Below are positions 1 to 7,376 of a stretch of DNA of 11,868 nt, piece by piece. Position numbers and translations under genes: made by a program. Source of the stretch: Bacteroidales bacterium. Its GTDB lineage: Bacteria > Bacteroidota > Bacteroidia > Bacteroidales > JAADJA01. The notes under the pieces are model-generated. The model saw only the letters and a list, made by a program, of their open reading frames with translations. It made no database searches and was not told where the DNA came from. The first letter of the stretch is position 1; every line of letters begins with the position of its first letter. The DNA lies in assembly GCA_029933495.1 (NCBI GenBank), contig JAOZOC010000047.1, forward strand, positions 1 through 11,868, given 5' to 3'.

Positions 1-19
1 GAAAAGAAAAAAATTATTT

Positions 20-27
20 TACTTTTG
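20..27 (+). promoter_or_regulatory. Bacteroidetes-type -7 promoter element (TACTTTTG) for the porin gene
   Basis: TACTTTTG is a perfect match to the Bacteroidetes primary sigma factor -7 consensus TAnnTTTG. It lies 49 bases before the porin ATG at 77, which gives an expected transcript start near 33-35. The matching -33 element would fall at or before the left edge and cannot be checked. Confidence 0.55.
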
Positions 28-30
28 CAT

Positions 31-48
31 CTGTTAATGAATTAACAG
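31..48. promoter_or_regulatory. 18-base inverted repeat, possible Crp/Fnr-family operator
   Basis: CTGTTAATGAATTAACAG has two perfect 8-base arms around GA. Its core reads TGTTA-N6-TAACA, the spacing used by Crp/Fnr-family dimers. It starts four bases after the -7 element and covers the predicted transcript start, a position that would favour repression. A similar palindrome at 10908-10925 matches 13 of 16 core positions. It could instead be a hairpin in the 5' leader; no T-run follows, so it is not a terminator. Confidence 0.4.
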
Positions 49-76
49 AGTAATTAGTTCACCAAAAAGAGTTGAA

Positions 77-1360
77 ATGAAGAAGTTTTTTATTGCACTG
101 GCAATTGTTCTGCCTTTAATCAGTATTTCACAGGAAGAGAAAAAATTCGGAATTAAATTCCACGGTTTTGTGAAAACAGACATTTTTTTTGATTCACGTC
201 AGACAATTGATGCGCGCGAAGGACATTTTCTGCTTTATCCGAAAAATGAAGACCTTGATGCCCTTGGAGCAGATATCAATGCTACATCTAAATTTAACAT
301 CCTTTCAATCCAGACACGTCTGAAAGGTGTGATTACCGGCCCTGATATCTGGGGAGCAAAGACCTCCGGATTGATTGAAGGTGCCTTTTTCGGGAATATA
401 GGATCTGACATAAACGGTTTTAGGTTACGGCATGCATTTGTGAAACTTGCCTGGCCGAAATCTGAGCTTTTGGTGGGGCAATTTTGGCATCCAATGTTTG
501 TTACTGGATGTTTTCCCGGCACAGTCTCTTTTAACACAGGCACTCCGTTTCAGCCGTTTGCCAGAAATCCGCAGGTTCGTTTTACAAAGAAATTTGGGAA
601 GGTTAACCTAATTGCAACTGCCCTTGAGCAGGTGGATTTTGTTAGTACAGGCCCAAGCGGTCCAAGCCGTACATATCTTATAAACTCAATGCCTGAATTA
701 AATTTAAGACTGGAGTATAAAGCTGAAAAATTTTATGCTGGTTTGGGTGGTAATTATAAAAGGCTGAAACCCAGGCTAAGTATGGCAACAATGGGTGATA
801 GTGACCGGATTACATTAAAAGCTAATGATTATGCATCAGGAATGAGTTTTTACGGTTTTGTAAAAATAGCTCCGAAACCTGTGACCGTAAAACTTTATGG
901 CGTTTATGGTCAGATGATGTACAGTATGACTATGCTTGGTGGTTATGCGGTTTCAGGGTTGGACTCAACGTTAGTTTCCGGCGTGTCTGCATATTCGTCA
1001 TTGGACTATACACCAATAAAAACAATGTCGTTTTGGCTTGATTTTAACACGAACGGAAAGAAACTGAAAGTCGGGCTGTTTGCCGGATACTCCAAAAATC
1101 TGGGTACATCCGATAAAAAATATTTATTCCCCGACGGAAGTAATCAGACTTACGCACGAGGTGCCAACATCGCTTATGCTTACAGGATAGCTCCACGGCT
1201 TATATATAATATAGGTAAATTCAGGATAGCTCCGGAGTTGGAATATACTGTAGCTGCTTATGCAACAAAGGATTCGAAAATTGATGAGTACGGAATAATA
1301 TCAGATCCGAAAGAAATTGGTAATTTTAGGGTCTTATTGGGAGTTTATTTCTTCTTCTAA
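77..1360 (+). CDS. DcaP-like outer-membrane beta-barrel porin
   Basis: A 427-residue predicted outer-membrane porin. Residues 1-18 form a typical signal peptide (MKK, then a hydrophobic run FIALAIVLPLI, then SIS), with mature protein probably starting at QEE near residue 19. The rest is a series of alternating polar/aromatic segments typical of beta strands, rich in G, Y and F. It ends in VYFFF; a terminal aromatic residue is the usual C-terminal insertion signal of outer-membrane barrels. Length and the early FHGFVKTD segment resemble DcaP-like porins of Bacteroidota, which admit small anionic solutes. That assignment is from recognition and is moderate; barrel topology is the firmer part. 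The ATG at 77 directly precedes the signal peptide and has no Shine-Dalgarno box. Its position before acs and a carboxylate-type transporter suggests passage of small organic acids, an inference from context only. Confidence 0.7.
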   Translation: MKKFFIALAIVLPLISISQEEKKFGIKFHGFVKTDIFFDSRQTIDAREGHFLLYPKNEDLDALGADINATSKFNILSIQTRLKGVITGPDIWGAKTSGLIEGAFFGNIGSDINGFRLRHAFVKLAWPKSELLVGQFWHPMFVTGCFPGTVSFNTGTPFQPFARNPQVRFTKKFGKVNLIATALEQVDFVSTGPSGPSRTYLINSMPELNLRLEYKAEKFYAGLGGNYKRLKPRLSMATMGDSDRITLKANDYASGMSFYGFVKIAPKPVTVKLYGVYGQMMYSMTMLGGYAVSGLDSTLVSGVSAYSSLDYTPIKTMSFWLDFNTNGKKLKVGLFAGYSKNLGTSDKKYLFPDGSNQTYARGANIAYAYRIAPRLIYNIGKFRIAPELEYTVAAYATKDSKIDEYGIISDPKEIGNFRVLLGVYFFF

Positions 1361-1439
1361 AAGGAGATAGGCACTCCTGTAAGGTTTGAGTGAAGGATAG
1401 TGAGAGGGAAAAATCTTGCAGGTGTCAGGGCAGGAAAAT

Positions 1440-1499
1440 GGTGAAATAGTGAATTGGTAAAATAGTGAAATGGTGAAATGGTTGAATTTGTGAAATAGT
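1440..1499. repeat. Degenerate 8-nt tandem repeat (GRTGAAAT-like units)
   Basis: From 1440 the sequence can be cut into successive octamers: GGTGAAAT, AGTGAATT, GGTAAAAT, AGTGAAAT, GGTGAAAT, then GGTTGAAT followed by a slightly shifted copy TTGTGAAAT. Units alternate at position 1 between G and A and otherwise vary little. The array sits between the porin stop and acs and is immediately followed by a second array with a different period. Stop triplets (TGA, TAG) occur repeatedly on the + strand, so it is not coding there. Function unknown. Confidence 0.75.
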
Positions 1500-1501
1500 A
1501 A

Positions 1502-1578
1502 CTGAAGACTGAAGACTGCCGACTGAGGATTGAAGACTGCCGATTGCTGATTGCTGACTGCTGACTGGAGACTGAACA
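1502..1578. repeat. 11-unit 7-nt tandem repeat (YTGNNGA units)
   Basis: Positions 1502-1578 divide exactly into eleven heptamers with no insertion or deletion: CTGAAGA twice, CTGCCGA, CTGAGGA, TTGAAGA, CTGCCGA, TTGCTGA twice, CTGCTGA, CTGGAGA and CTGAACA. Positions 2, 3 and 7 (T, G, A) are constant; position 1 is always C or T; G at position 6 fails only in the last unit; positions 4-5 vary (AA, CC, AG, CT, GG). Because 7 is not a multiple of 3, TGA stops fall in all + frames. On the - strand the array is open and creates a false reading frame with a 7-residue period. It ends 51 bases before the acs ATG. Confidence 0.85.
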
Positions 1579-1629
1579 AAGAACAGAAATACAAAAACAA
1601 CATATTTATTAATTCTAAAAAATAAAGTT

Positions 1630-3552
1630 ATGCTTAAAAAGATTTCAAATTTCGCAGAATATTTTCAACAATATCAAAAAAGTGTTGACGATCCTGAAGG
1701 TTTTTGGGGGGCTATTGCCGAGAAGTACAAATGGCATAAAAAGTGGGATCAGGTACTCGAGTGGAGTTTCGAGGGTAAAGATGCACCTGATGTAAAATGG
1801 TTTAAAAATGGTAAGTTAAATATTACTGAAAACATTTTTGAACGTAATCTGCCAGAACGTAAAGATCAGATAGCTTTGATCTGGGAGCCTAACAATCCTG
1901 AAGATAAAGAGATTAAAATTACTTATGGTGACTTGTTTAAGAAAGTTAAGCAGTATGCCAATGGTCTGAAAAAAATTGGAGTTAAAAAGGGCGACAGGGT
2001 TGCCATTTATCTCCCTATGGTTCTCGAACTGCCTGTTGCTATGCTGGCCTGCGCCAGAATAGGAGCTATTCATTCAATTGTTTTTGCAGGATTCTCAGCA
2101 AATGCACTGGCTGATAGAATTAATGATGCCGAATCGAATGTAGTTATAACTTCTGATGGCGGATACAGAGGAACCAAAACTATTCCTCTGAAAGCGATTG
2201 TTGATGAAGCTTTGGAAAAATGCCCTACAATTGTAAATTCAATTGTTCTGAAACATACTGGAGAAGATGTTCCTATGAAAGAAGGACGCGACATTTGGTG
2301 GCATGATTTGATTGATGGTGTTGGTTTCGATAATGAAGCTGAAGTTATGGATGCCGAAGATACTCTCTTTATTCTTTATACTTCCGGCTCAACCGGAAAA
2401 CCAAAAGGAGTTCTTCACACAACAGCTGGTTATATGATGTATGCCGAATACACTTTCCTGAATGTATTCCAGTATAATGAGGGTGATGTTTATTGGTGTA
2501 CTGCTGATATTGGCTGGGTAACCGGGCATAGCTACATTGTTTACGGCCCGCTTTTAGCAGGAGCCACCTCAATTATGTTTGAAGGTGTTCCTACCTGGCC
2601 TGATGCAGGACGTTTCTGGGATGTTGTGGATAAATACAAGGTTAATCAGTTTTACACTGCACCAACAGCTATCCGGGCACTCGTTGCACAGGGTAATCAG
2701 TTTGTAACAGGTCACGATTTAAGTTCGTTAAAAGTTCTTGGAACGGTTGGTGAGCCAATTAATGAGGAAGCCTGGAGATGGTATCATGACCTTGTTGGTA
2801 AAGGTAAATGCCCGATTGTCGATACCTGGTGGCAAACCGAAACAGGTGGTATAATGATTACTCCACTTGCAGGGATTACTCCTACCAAACCTTCGTTTGC
2901 AACACTTCCATTGCCAGGAGTTCAACCGGTTATTGTTGATCCTGAAGGGAAAATTCTGGAAGGAAATGGTGTTGAAGGTAATCTTTGTATTAAATTCCCA
3001 TGGCCTGGAATGTTAAGGACAACCTATGGCGATCACAAAAGATGCTTTCAAACTTATTTCGCAACATATCCCGGACTCTACTTCACCGGTGACGGTGCAA
3101 AGCGTGATGAAGAAGGATATTACAGAATTATGGGACGCGTGGATGATGTAATAAATGTATCAGGTCATAGAATTGGTACTGCCGAAGTTGAAGATGCTAT
3201 TAACCAACATCCTAAAGTCAATGAATCGGCTGTTGTTGGATATCCTCATGCTATTAAAGGTGCCGGGATTTATGCTTATGTAACTTGTGAAGAACTCTCA
3301 GATGCTGAAATTGCAACTATTGAGAGTGAAATCAGAGCAACAGTTACAAAGCAAATAGGACCAATAGCAAAACCTGATATTATTCAGTTAGTAAACGGAC
3401 TTCCAAAGACCCGTTCAGGAAAGATTATGCGTCGTATCCTGCGGAAGATAGGTGAAGGCGATGCTTCAAATCTTGGTGATACATCAACACTACTTGATCC
3501 TGGCGTTGTTGAAGAGATAATCGGAGGCGCCAAAGTAGAAGTTAAACGATAA
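1630..3552 (+). CDS. acs: Acetyl-CoA synthetase, AMP-forming
   Basis: Cytosolic enzyme making acetyl-CoA from acetate, ATP and CoA through an acetyl-adenylate. At 640 residues it has about the length of enteric Acs (652). Adenylate-forming family signatures are all present: the P-loop-like motif YTSGSTGKPKG at residues 250-260; the acetate-pocket motif WWQTETGG at 400-407, in which the second Trp limits the pocket to small acids; a YFTGDGAKRD segment typical of the hinge/ribose-binding region; and the C-terminal KTRSGKIMRR at 593-602, where K598 is the catalytic lysine that is acetylated in enteric Acs. The ATG at 1630 is preceded by an A-rich tract and no Shine-Dalgarno box. No TAnnTTTG element is evident in the gap upstream, so the promoter is unclear. 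The gene ends at a strong terminator. Propionate may also be accepted. Confidence 0.95.
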   Translation: MLKKISNFAEYFQQYQKSVDDPEGFWGAIAEKYKWHKKWDQVLEWSFEGKDAPDVKWFKNGKLNITENIFERNLPERKDQIALIWEPNNPEDKEIKITYGDLFKKVKQYANGLKKIGVKKGDRVAIYLPMVLELPVAMLACARIGAIHSIVFAGFSANALADRINDAESNVVITSDGGYRGTKTIPLKAIVDEALEKCPTIVNSIVLKHTGEDVPMKEGRDIWWHDLIDGVGFDNEAEVMDAEDTLFILYTSGSTGKPKGVLHTTAGYMMYAEYTFLNVFQYNEGDVYWCTADIGWVTGHSYIVYGPLLAGATSIMFEGVPTWPDAGRFWDVVDKYKVNQFYTAPTAIRALVAQGNQFVTGHDLSSLKVLGTVGEPINEEAWRWYHDLVGKGKCPIVDTWWQTETGGIMITPLAGITPTKPSFATLPLPGVQPVIVDPEGKILEGNGVEGNLCIKFPWPGMLRTTYGDHKRCFQTYFATYPGLYFTGDGAKRDEEGYYRIMGRVDDVINVSGHRIGTAEVEDAINQHPKVNESAVVGYPHAIKGAGIYAYVTCEELSDAEIATIESEIRATVTKQIGPIAKPDIIQLVNGLPKTRSGKIMRRILRKIGEGDASNLGDTSTLLDPGVVEEIIGGAKVEVKR

Positions 3553-3562
3553 GTGAAAATTG

Positions 3563-3597
3563 AAAAAGACATCCTATTATACGGATGTCTTTTTTCT
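3563..3597 (+). terminator. Intrinsic terminator after acs
   Basis: A perfect 12-base stem (AAAAAGACATCC at 3563-3574 with GGATGTCTTTTT at 3583-3594) closes an 8-base loop and runs directly into a T-rich tail. It starts 11 bases after the acs stop. It suggests that acs and the following transporter are mostly separate transcripts, though some readthrough is possible. Confidence 0.88.
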
Positions 3598-3632
3598 TTC
3601 ATAACAGGTTAATAACATTAAAGATTTTAAAA

Positions 3633-4880
3633 ATGGAAAATCAAAAAGTAATGAACAGGGGCCTCGTTGTTGTTGGCGCCATACTTATCCAGCTTGCTCT
3701 TGGAGCCATATATGCCTGGTCGGTATTTACCCCTTCACTTACCGCTGAAGGGTGGTCGAAGGCTGACACTCAATGGATTTTTGCCATTGGTCTTGTATCT
3801 TTTGCCGTTGTTATGGTTTTTGCCGGTAAAAAACTTACTGCCTGGGGACCGCAACGGCTTGCTATTATTGGAGGTGTTGTCCTCGGTATAGGCTACGTCT
3901 TTGCCGGATTGTTCGGTGGAACAGGATTCTGGCCGCTGTTGATTTTTATAGGACTTATTGGCGGAGCAGGAATCGGCTTTGCTTATGTTGTACCCATTGC
4001 TGTCGGTATGCGCTGGTTCCCTGATAAAAAAGGTATGATAACCGGTCTTGCGGTTGCAGGATTTGGTTTTGGAGCTATGCTTTGGGTGAAACTGGCAGGC
4101 TCCTGGGGACATCTGATCGAAAATATCGGTCTTGCTTCAACATTTATAACCTACGGGATAGCATTTGCTGCGATGGTTATTATTGGCGGGTTATGGATGA
4201 AATTTCCTCCTGCCGGATGGAAACCTGCCGGATTTGTTGAGAAGAAAGCAGAACCTGGCGCGAAAGCTGACGACAGAGAATTTACCAGTAGTGAAATGCT
4301 TGGTAAAGTTCAGTTCTATCTTATCTTCCTGACTTTTGTTTTTAGTGCAGGAGCAGGACTGATGTCTATCGGACTTATGAAGCTCTATCCGATGGAGGCA
4401 TTGGTAGATAACGGTTTAACTACTGCTGAAGCAAGTGCAATTGCAGGAACAGCAATGGCCGTGTTCTTTAGCCTTGCCAATGGTATTGGTCGTATTGTAT
4501 GGGGTATGCTAAGTGATAAACTTGGTAGAAAAACATCCATTATCATTATGACTGCAACGCAAGGTATTCTTGTTATCCTGTTTACATATATGGCTGGCAG
4601 CGAGATGCTGCTTTATCTCGGAGCAACACTGATTGGCTTTAACTTTGGTGGTAACTTTGCCTTATTTCCAACTATCACAGCAGATACTTTCGGGGCTAAA
4701 AATGTGGGACAAAATTATCCTTTTGTTTTCCTTGCCTATGGTGTGGGAGGAATTTTAGGTCCTATCCTGGGAGGTAAACTTGGTGATGTAGGTAATTTTC
4801 CGCTGGCATTTACAATTTCTGGTGTCGCTGTATTAATTGGAACAATATTAATGCTGATGGTTAAGCCTGCAAAAAAATAG
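3633..4880 (+). CDS. OFA-family (OxlT-like) major facilitator transporter
   Basis: A 415-residue inner-membrane transporter with about 12 hydrophobic segments, probably carrying a small mono- or dicarboxylate. Features of the oxalate/formate antiporter family of the MFS are visible: a first helix with GAIYAWSVFTPSL; the loop WFPDKKG at residues 128-134 after helix 4, followed by a glycine-rich helix 5; the MFS loop motif GMLSDKLGRK at 291-300 between helices 8 and 9; and a late NFGGNFALFPTITADTFG segment typical of this family. An in-frame ATG exists at 3585, but it lies inside the acs terminator stem and would add 16 residues unlike the family, so the ATG at 3633 is preferred. The position beside acs points to acetate, formate or a similar acid. 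Family assignment is strong; the substrate is not known. Confidence 0.88.
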   Translation: MENQKVMNRGLVVVGAILIQLALGAIYAWSVFTPSLTAEGWSKADTQWIFAIGLVSFAVVMVFAGKKLTAWGPQRLAIIGGVVLGIGYVFAGLFGGTGFWPLLIFIGLIGGAGIGFAYVVPIAVGMRWFPDKKGMITGLAVAGFGFGAMLWVKLAGSWGHLIENIGLASTFITYGIAFAAMVIIGGLWMKFPPAGWKPAGFVEKKAEPGAKADDREFTSSEMLGKVQFYLIFLTFVFSAGAGLMSIGLMKLYPMEALVDNGLTTAEASAIAGTAMAVFFSLANGIGRIVWGMLSDKLGRKTSIIIMTATQGILVILFTYMAGSEMLLYLGATLIGFNFGGNFALFPTITADTFGAKNVGQNYPFVFLAYGVGGILGPILGGKLGDVGNFPLAFTISGVAVLIGTILMLMVKPAKK

Positions 4881-4914
4881 ATTTCTTTGGAAAATCCAAT
4901 TTATCATTTTTAAG

Positions 4915-4940
4915 CACCCGACATTTTGTTGGGTGTTTTT
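4915..4940 (+). terminator. Intrinsic terminator after the OFA transporter
   Basis: CACCCGAC (4915-4922) pairs with GTTGGGTG (4928-4935), eight pairs with one G-T wobble, around a 5-base loop, and TTTTT follows. It lies between two convergent genes and its tail touches the stop codon of spt. On the - strand the hairpin lacks a clear T-run, so it serves mainly the + strand. Confidence 0.8.
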
Positions 4941-6129
4941 ATTTAAAAACTCCTATCTTTTTACCGTTCTTATAAATTGCCTCGATTGCGCGGTCAATAT
5001 GTTCGTGCGTATGAGTCGCCATCAGCGAAAACCTTAAAAGGGAGCCCTCGGGAGGAACAGCGGGCGAAATGATAGGGTTTACAAAAATTCCACTATCCAT
5101 TAGAAGTTTTGAGATAAGAAATGTTTTTTCATTATTTCTAATATAAACGGGAATAATCGGGGTTTCTGAATTTCCTATCTCAATATTATACTCATTAAAA
5201 AGTTTTAAGGCATAATTAGTATTGTCCCAAAGCTTCTGGTTGTGTTCAGGCTCAGTTTCCATAATATCAATAGCAGCAATAACGCTGGCTGCCGAGCCGG
5301 GAGGAAGACTTGCACTGAAAATGAGAGGACGTGAAGAGTGTTCAAGGAGGTTGATAAGCTCTGAAGAGCCGGCAATAAAGCCTCCAACAGATGCCAGTGA
5401 CTTACTAAAAGTTCCCATTATTATCTCAACCTTATCGGTCAGGCCGAAATGAGAGGCAGTACCGGCACCGTTTTTGCCAATAACGCCAAGTCCATGGGCA
5501 TCGTCAACCATAATCGATGCATCATATTTTTGTGCAATTTGTACAATCTCATCAAGTTTGGCAATATCACCCGACATACTGAAAATACCATCAATCACAA
5601 TTAACTTGAGAGCTTTTGGCTCGCACTTCTTAAGCATTTTCTCAAGCGAGACCATATTGTTGTGCTTGTATTTCAGTACTTTGCCAAAGGAGAGCCTTGT
5701 GGCATCAATGATTGAAGCATGATCCTCCTCATCAAGAATAGCATAATCATTTCTGCCAACAACATGTGGAATAGCTCCGAGATTTGATTGGAAGCCAGTT
5801 GAAAAAACAATTGCTTTTTCCTTTCCTACAAAAGAAGCAAGCCTTTCTTCTAACTCAATATGTATATCAAGTGTGCCATTCAAAAACCGTGAACCTGCAC
5901 ATCCACTTCCATATTTTTTAATTGCAACTATTGCGGCCTCTTTTATTCTAGGATGATTTGTGAGCCCAAGATAACTATTTGAACCAAACATCAAAACTTC
6001 TTTGCCCTTTATACAAACAACCGCATCTTGTTCAGATTCTATTACACGAAAATATGGATATAATCCTGCCTTTTTAGCTTCCTGAGGTTCTGTGTATTTA
6101 GATGCTCTTGACTGTAAAATAGTCATCAT
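4939..6129 (-). CDS. spt: Serine palmitoyltransferase, PLP-dependent
   Basis: A 396-residue soluble enzyme of the alpha-oxoamine synthase family. It condenses L-serine with a fatty acyl thioester to give 3-ketosphinganine, the committed step of sphingolipid synthesis. Visible active-site residues are H137 in DEEDHASI (ring stacking over PLP), D209 and H212 in VDDAHGLG, and the Schiff-base lysine K243 in GTFSKSLASVGGF. The block YGSGCAGSRFLNGT at 73-86 is characteristic of the Bacteroidota Spt group and differs from Kbl and BioF, the two main alternatives. Two adjacent ATG codons (6129 and 6126, reading leftward) could start it. It is transcribed away from five likely sphingolipid genes, from a TACCTTTG promoter at 6170-6177. 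No acyl carrier protein gene is seen nearby. Confidence 0.9.
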   Translation of the reverse strand: MMTILQSRASKYTEPQEAKKAGLYPYFRVIESEQDAVVCIKGKEVLMFGSNSYLGLTNHPRIKEAAIVAIKKYGSGCAGSRFLNGTLDIHIELEERLASFVGKEKAIVFSTGFQSNLGAIPHVVGRNDYAILDEEDHASIIDATRLSFGKVLKYKHNNMVSLEKMLKKCEPKALKLIVIDGIFSMSGDIAKLDEIVQIAQKYDASIMVDDAHGLGVIGKNGAGTASHFGLTDKVEIIMGTFSKSLASVGGFIAGSSELINLLEHSSRPLIFSASLPPGSAASVIAAIDIMETEPEHNQKLWDNTNYALKLFNEYNIEIGNSETPIIPVYIRNNEKTFLISKLLMDSGIFVNPIISPAVPPEGSLLRFSLMATHTHEHIDRAIEAIYKNGKKIGVFK

Positions 6130-6169
6130 AGTATTGATATAATAAGGAAAAATTTTGACTAAGAAATGC

Positions 6170-6177
6170 CAAAGGTA
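6170..6177 (-). promoter_or_regulatory. -7 promoter element for spt (TACCTTTG on the - strand)
   Basis: The + strand CAAAGGTA reads TACCTTTG on the - strand, a perfect TAnnTTTG match. Transcription would start near 6163, giving a leader of about 35 bases. A TTTG (- strand, 6195-6198) lies 17 bases upstream as a possible -33 box, slightly closer than usual. Confidence 0.55.
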
Positions 6178-6199
6178 TGTATTTTAGGAAAAAACAAAG

Positions 6200-6207
6200 T
6201 ATTTTTG
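6200..6207 (+). promoter_or_regulatory. -7 promoter element for the GNAT-led operon (TATTTTTG)
   Basis: TATTTTTG fits TAnnTTTG exactly. The expected start of transcription is near 6214, about 18 bases before the ATG at 6232 and downstream of the earlier ATG at 6166. It therefore supports the shorter form of the GNAT protein. A clear -33 box is not seen. Confidence 0.5.
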
Positions 6208-6231
6208 ACGAAAATAAAAATTCGATTATCT

Positions 6232-7371
6232 ATGGTATCTGTCAAAAAAGTACAGAATAAAAAGGATTTGAGACGTTTTATGGACTTTCCATATCGTCTA
6301 TACTCGGGAGATAAAAACTATGTCCCGGAGTTGAGAATAATCCAAAAGGAGACTTTAAACAAAAAGAAAAATCCGTTTTTTAAACATGCTGATGCTGATT
6401 ATTTCATTGCTCTGAATAATGATGGGAAGGTGGTAGGAAGAATAGGTGCTATTACAAATCAGGTTTATGTTGATCACTGGAAGGAGAACTATGGCTTTTT
6501 TGGCTTTTTTGATTCAGAAGATGATAAAGAGATTGTCAAAGCTCTTTTTGATACAGCTATCGAATGGCTGAAAGAAAGGGGCGTAAAAGGATTTTATGGC
6601 CCGGTAAATCCCTCAACAAATGATACCTGCGGTACTTTAATTGACGGTTTCGATACACCTCCCTATTTTATGATGACTCATAATAAGAATTATTACGATA
6701 AGTTGTTGCTTGATTACGGACTTCAAAAGAAAATGGACCTTATTTCGTATAGCCTGTTCGAAGAGAAGATTCCGGAAAGAATGATAAGGTTAAGCGAAAG
6801 TATTGAAAAACGGTTGGAATCACAGGGTATAACAATTAGAAAAGCTGATTTCAAAAATATAAAGGATGAGGTGCCAAAGCTTAGATATATTTATAATAAA
6901 GCCTGGGAGGATAATTGGGGCTTTATGCCTATGACCGTTGAGGAATTTGATATGCTTGTTAAGGAACTCAAGTTTATTACATCTCCGGAACTTGTTTATA
7001 TTGTTGAGGATAAGGGTGAACCCGTTGCTTTTTCAGTTTCGCTGCCGGATGTGAATGAAATTCTAATTAAAATAAGAAATGGCCGTTTGTTTCCGTTTAA
7101 TTTTTTGAAATTGATTAGATTTAAGAAGAAAGTTACAAGGATGAGAGTTCTGACACTTGGAATTATTGAAAAATACAGAAAAACGGGAATTGATGCCTGC
7201 CTGTATATCAAAACGACAAAAGGTGGAGCTGGTATGGGATATCACAAAGGAGAAGCCAGTTGGATTCTCGAAACAAATGTTGCTATGAACAGGGCACTTG
7301 AAACGATGAATGGCGATCCATACAAAAAGTTCAGGATTTATAAATATACTTTTGAGAACAATAAAAAATAA
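6232..7371 (+). CDS. Double-GNAT-fold acyltransferase, candidate bacterial ceramide synthase
   Basis: A 379-residue soluble protein that appears to contain two GNAT-like halves. The first half has a central-strand motif KVVGRIGAIT at residues 66-75 and a helix/strand unit ending in GFYGPVNPSTND near 120-131. The second has VYIVEDKGEPVAFSVSL, then LGIIEKYRKTGIDA at 309-322, which resembles the acyl-CoA pyrophosphate-binding loop. The reading frame extends upstream to an ATG at 6166, but the -7 promoter at 6200-6207 lies inside that extension, and MVSVKKVQNKKDLRRF resembles the usual start of this family, so 6232 is chosen. In Caulobacter a GNAT-type enzyme (bCerS) N-acylates the sphingoid base, and this gene sits divergent to spt and heads a run containing a CerR-like reductase. 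That role is inferred from context; another lipid or amine acyltransferase is possible. Confidence 0.65.
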   Translation: MVSVKKVQNKKDLRRFMDFPYRLYSGDKNYVPELRIIQKETLNKKKNPFFKHADADYFIALNNDGKVVGRIGAITNQVYVDHWKENYGFFGFFDSEDDKEIVKALFDTAIEWLKERGVKGFYGPVNPSTNDTCGTLIDGFDTPPYFMMTHNKNYYDKLLLDYGLQKKMDLISYSLFEEKIPERMIRLSESIEKRLESQGITIRKADFKNIKDEVPKLRYIYNKAWEDNWGFMPMTVEEFDMLVKELKFITSPELVYIVEDKGEPVAFSVSLPDVNEILIKIRNGRLFPFNFLKLIRFKKKVTRMRVLTLGIIEKYRKTGIDACLYIKTTKGGAGMGYHKGEASWILETNVAMNRALETMNGDPYKKFRIYKYTFENNKK

Positions 7372-7376
7372 TTTGT

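Noticed and set aside
1362..1378. Small hairpin AGGAG/CTCCT after the porin stop
   Set aside because: Only five pairs with a 7-base loop and no T-run; not enough for a terminator.
1502..1578. Possible CRISPR-like array
   Set aside because: The period is 7 bases and no spacers or longer direct repeats exist.
1334..1603. 89-codon open frame on the - strand with repeated QSAVxNxQ-like segments
   Set aside because: It is produced by the 7-nt tandem repeat, which has no stops on that strand and forces a 7-residue period. It also overlaps the porin end and has no supporting homology features.
3585..3632. Upstream ATG extending the OFA transporter by 16 residues
   Set aside because: The codon lies in the acs terminator stem, and the extension lacks family character; the ATG at 3633 directly precedes the usual N-terminus.
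3735..4112. 125-codon open frame on the - strand inside the transporter gene
   Set aside because: It is the complement of a clearly coding membrane-protein frame and shows no domain, signal or promoter of its own.
5222..5722. Two + strand open frames (5222-5452 and 5474-5722) inside spt
   Set aside because: Both are antisense shadows of the conserved PLP enzyme and show no recognisable protein features.
6166..6231. N-terminal 22-residue extension of the GNAT protein
   Set aside because: A perfect -7 promoter element lies inside it, and the family-like sequence begins at the ATG at 6232.
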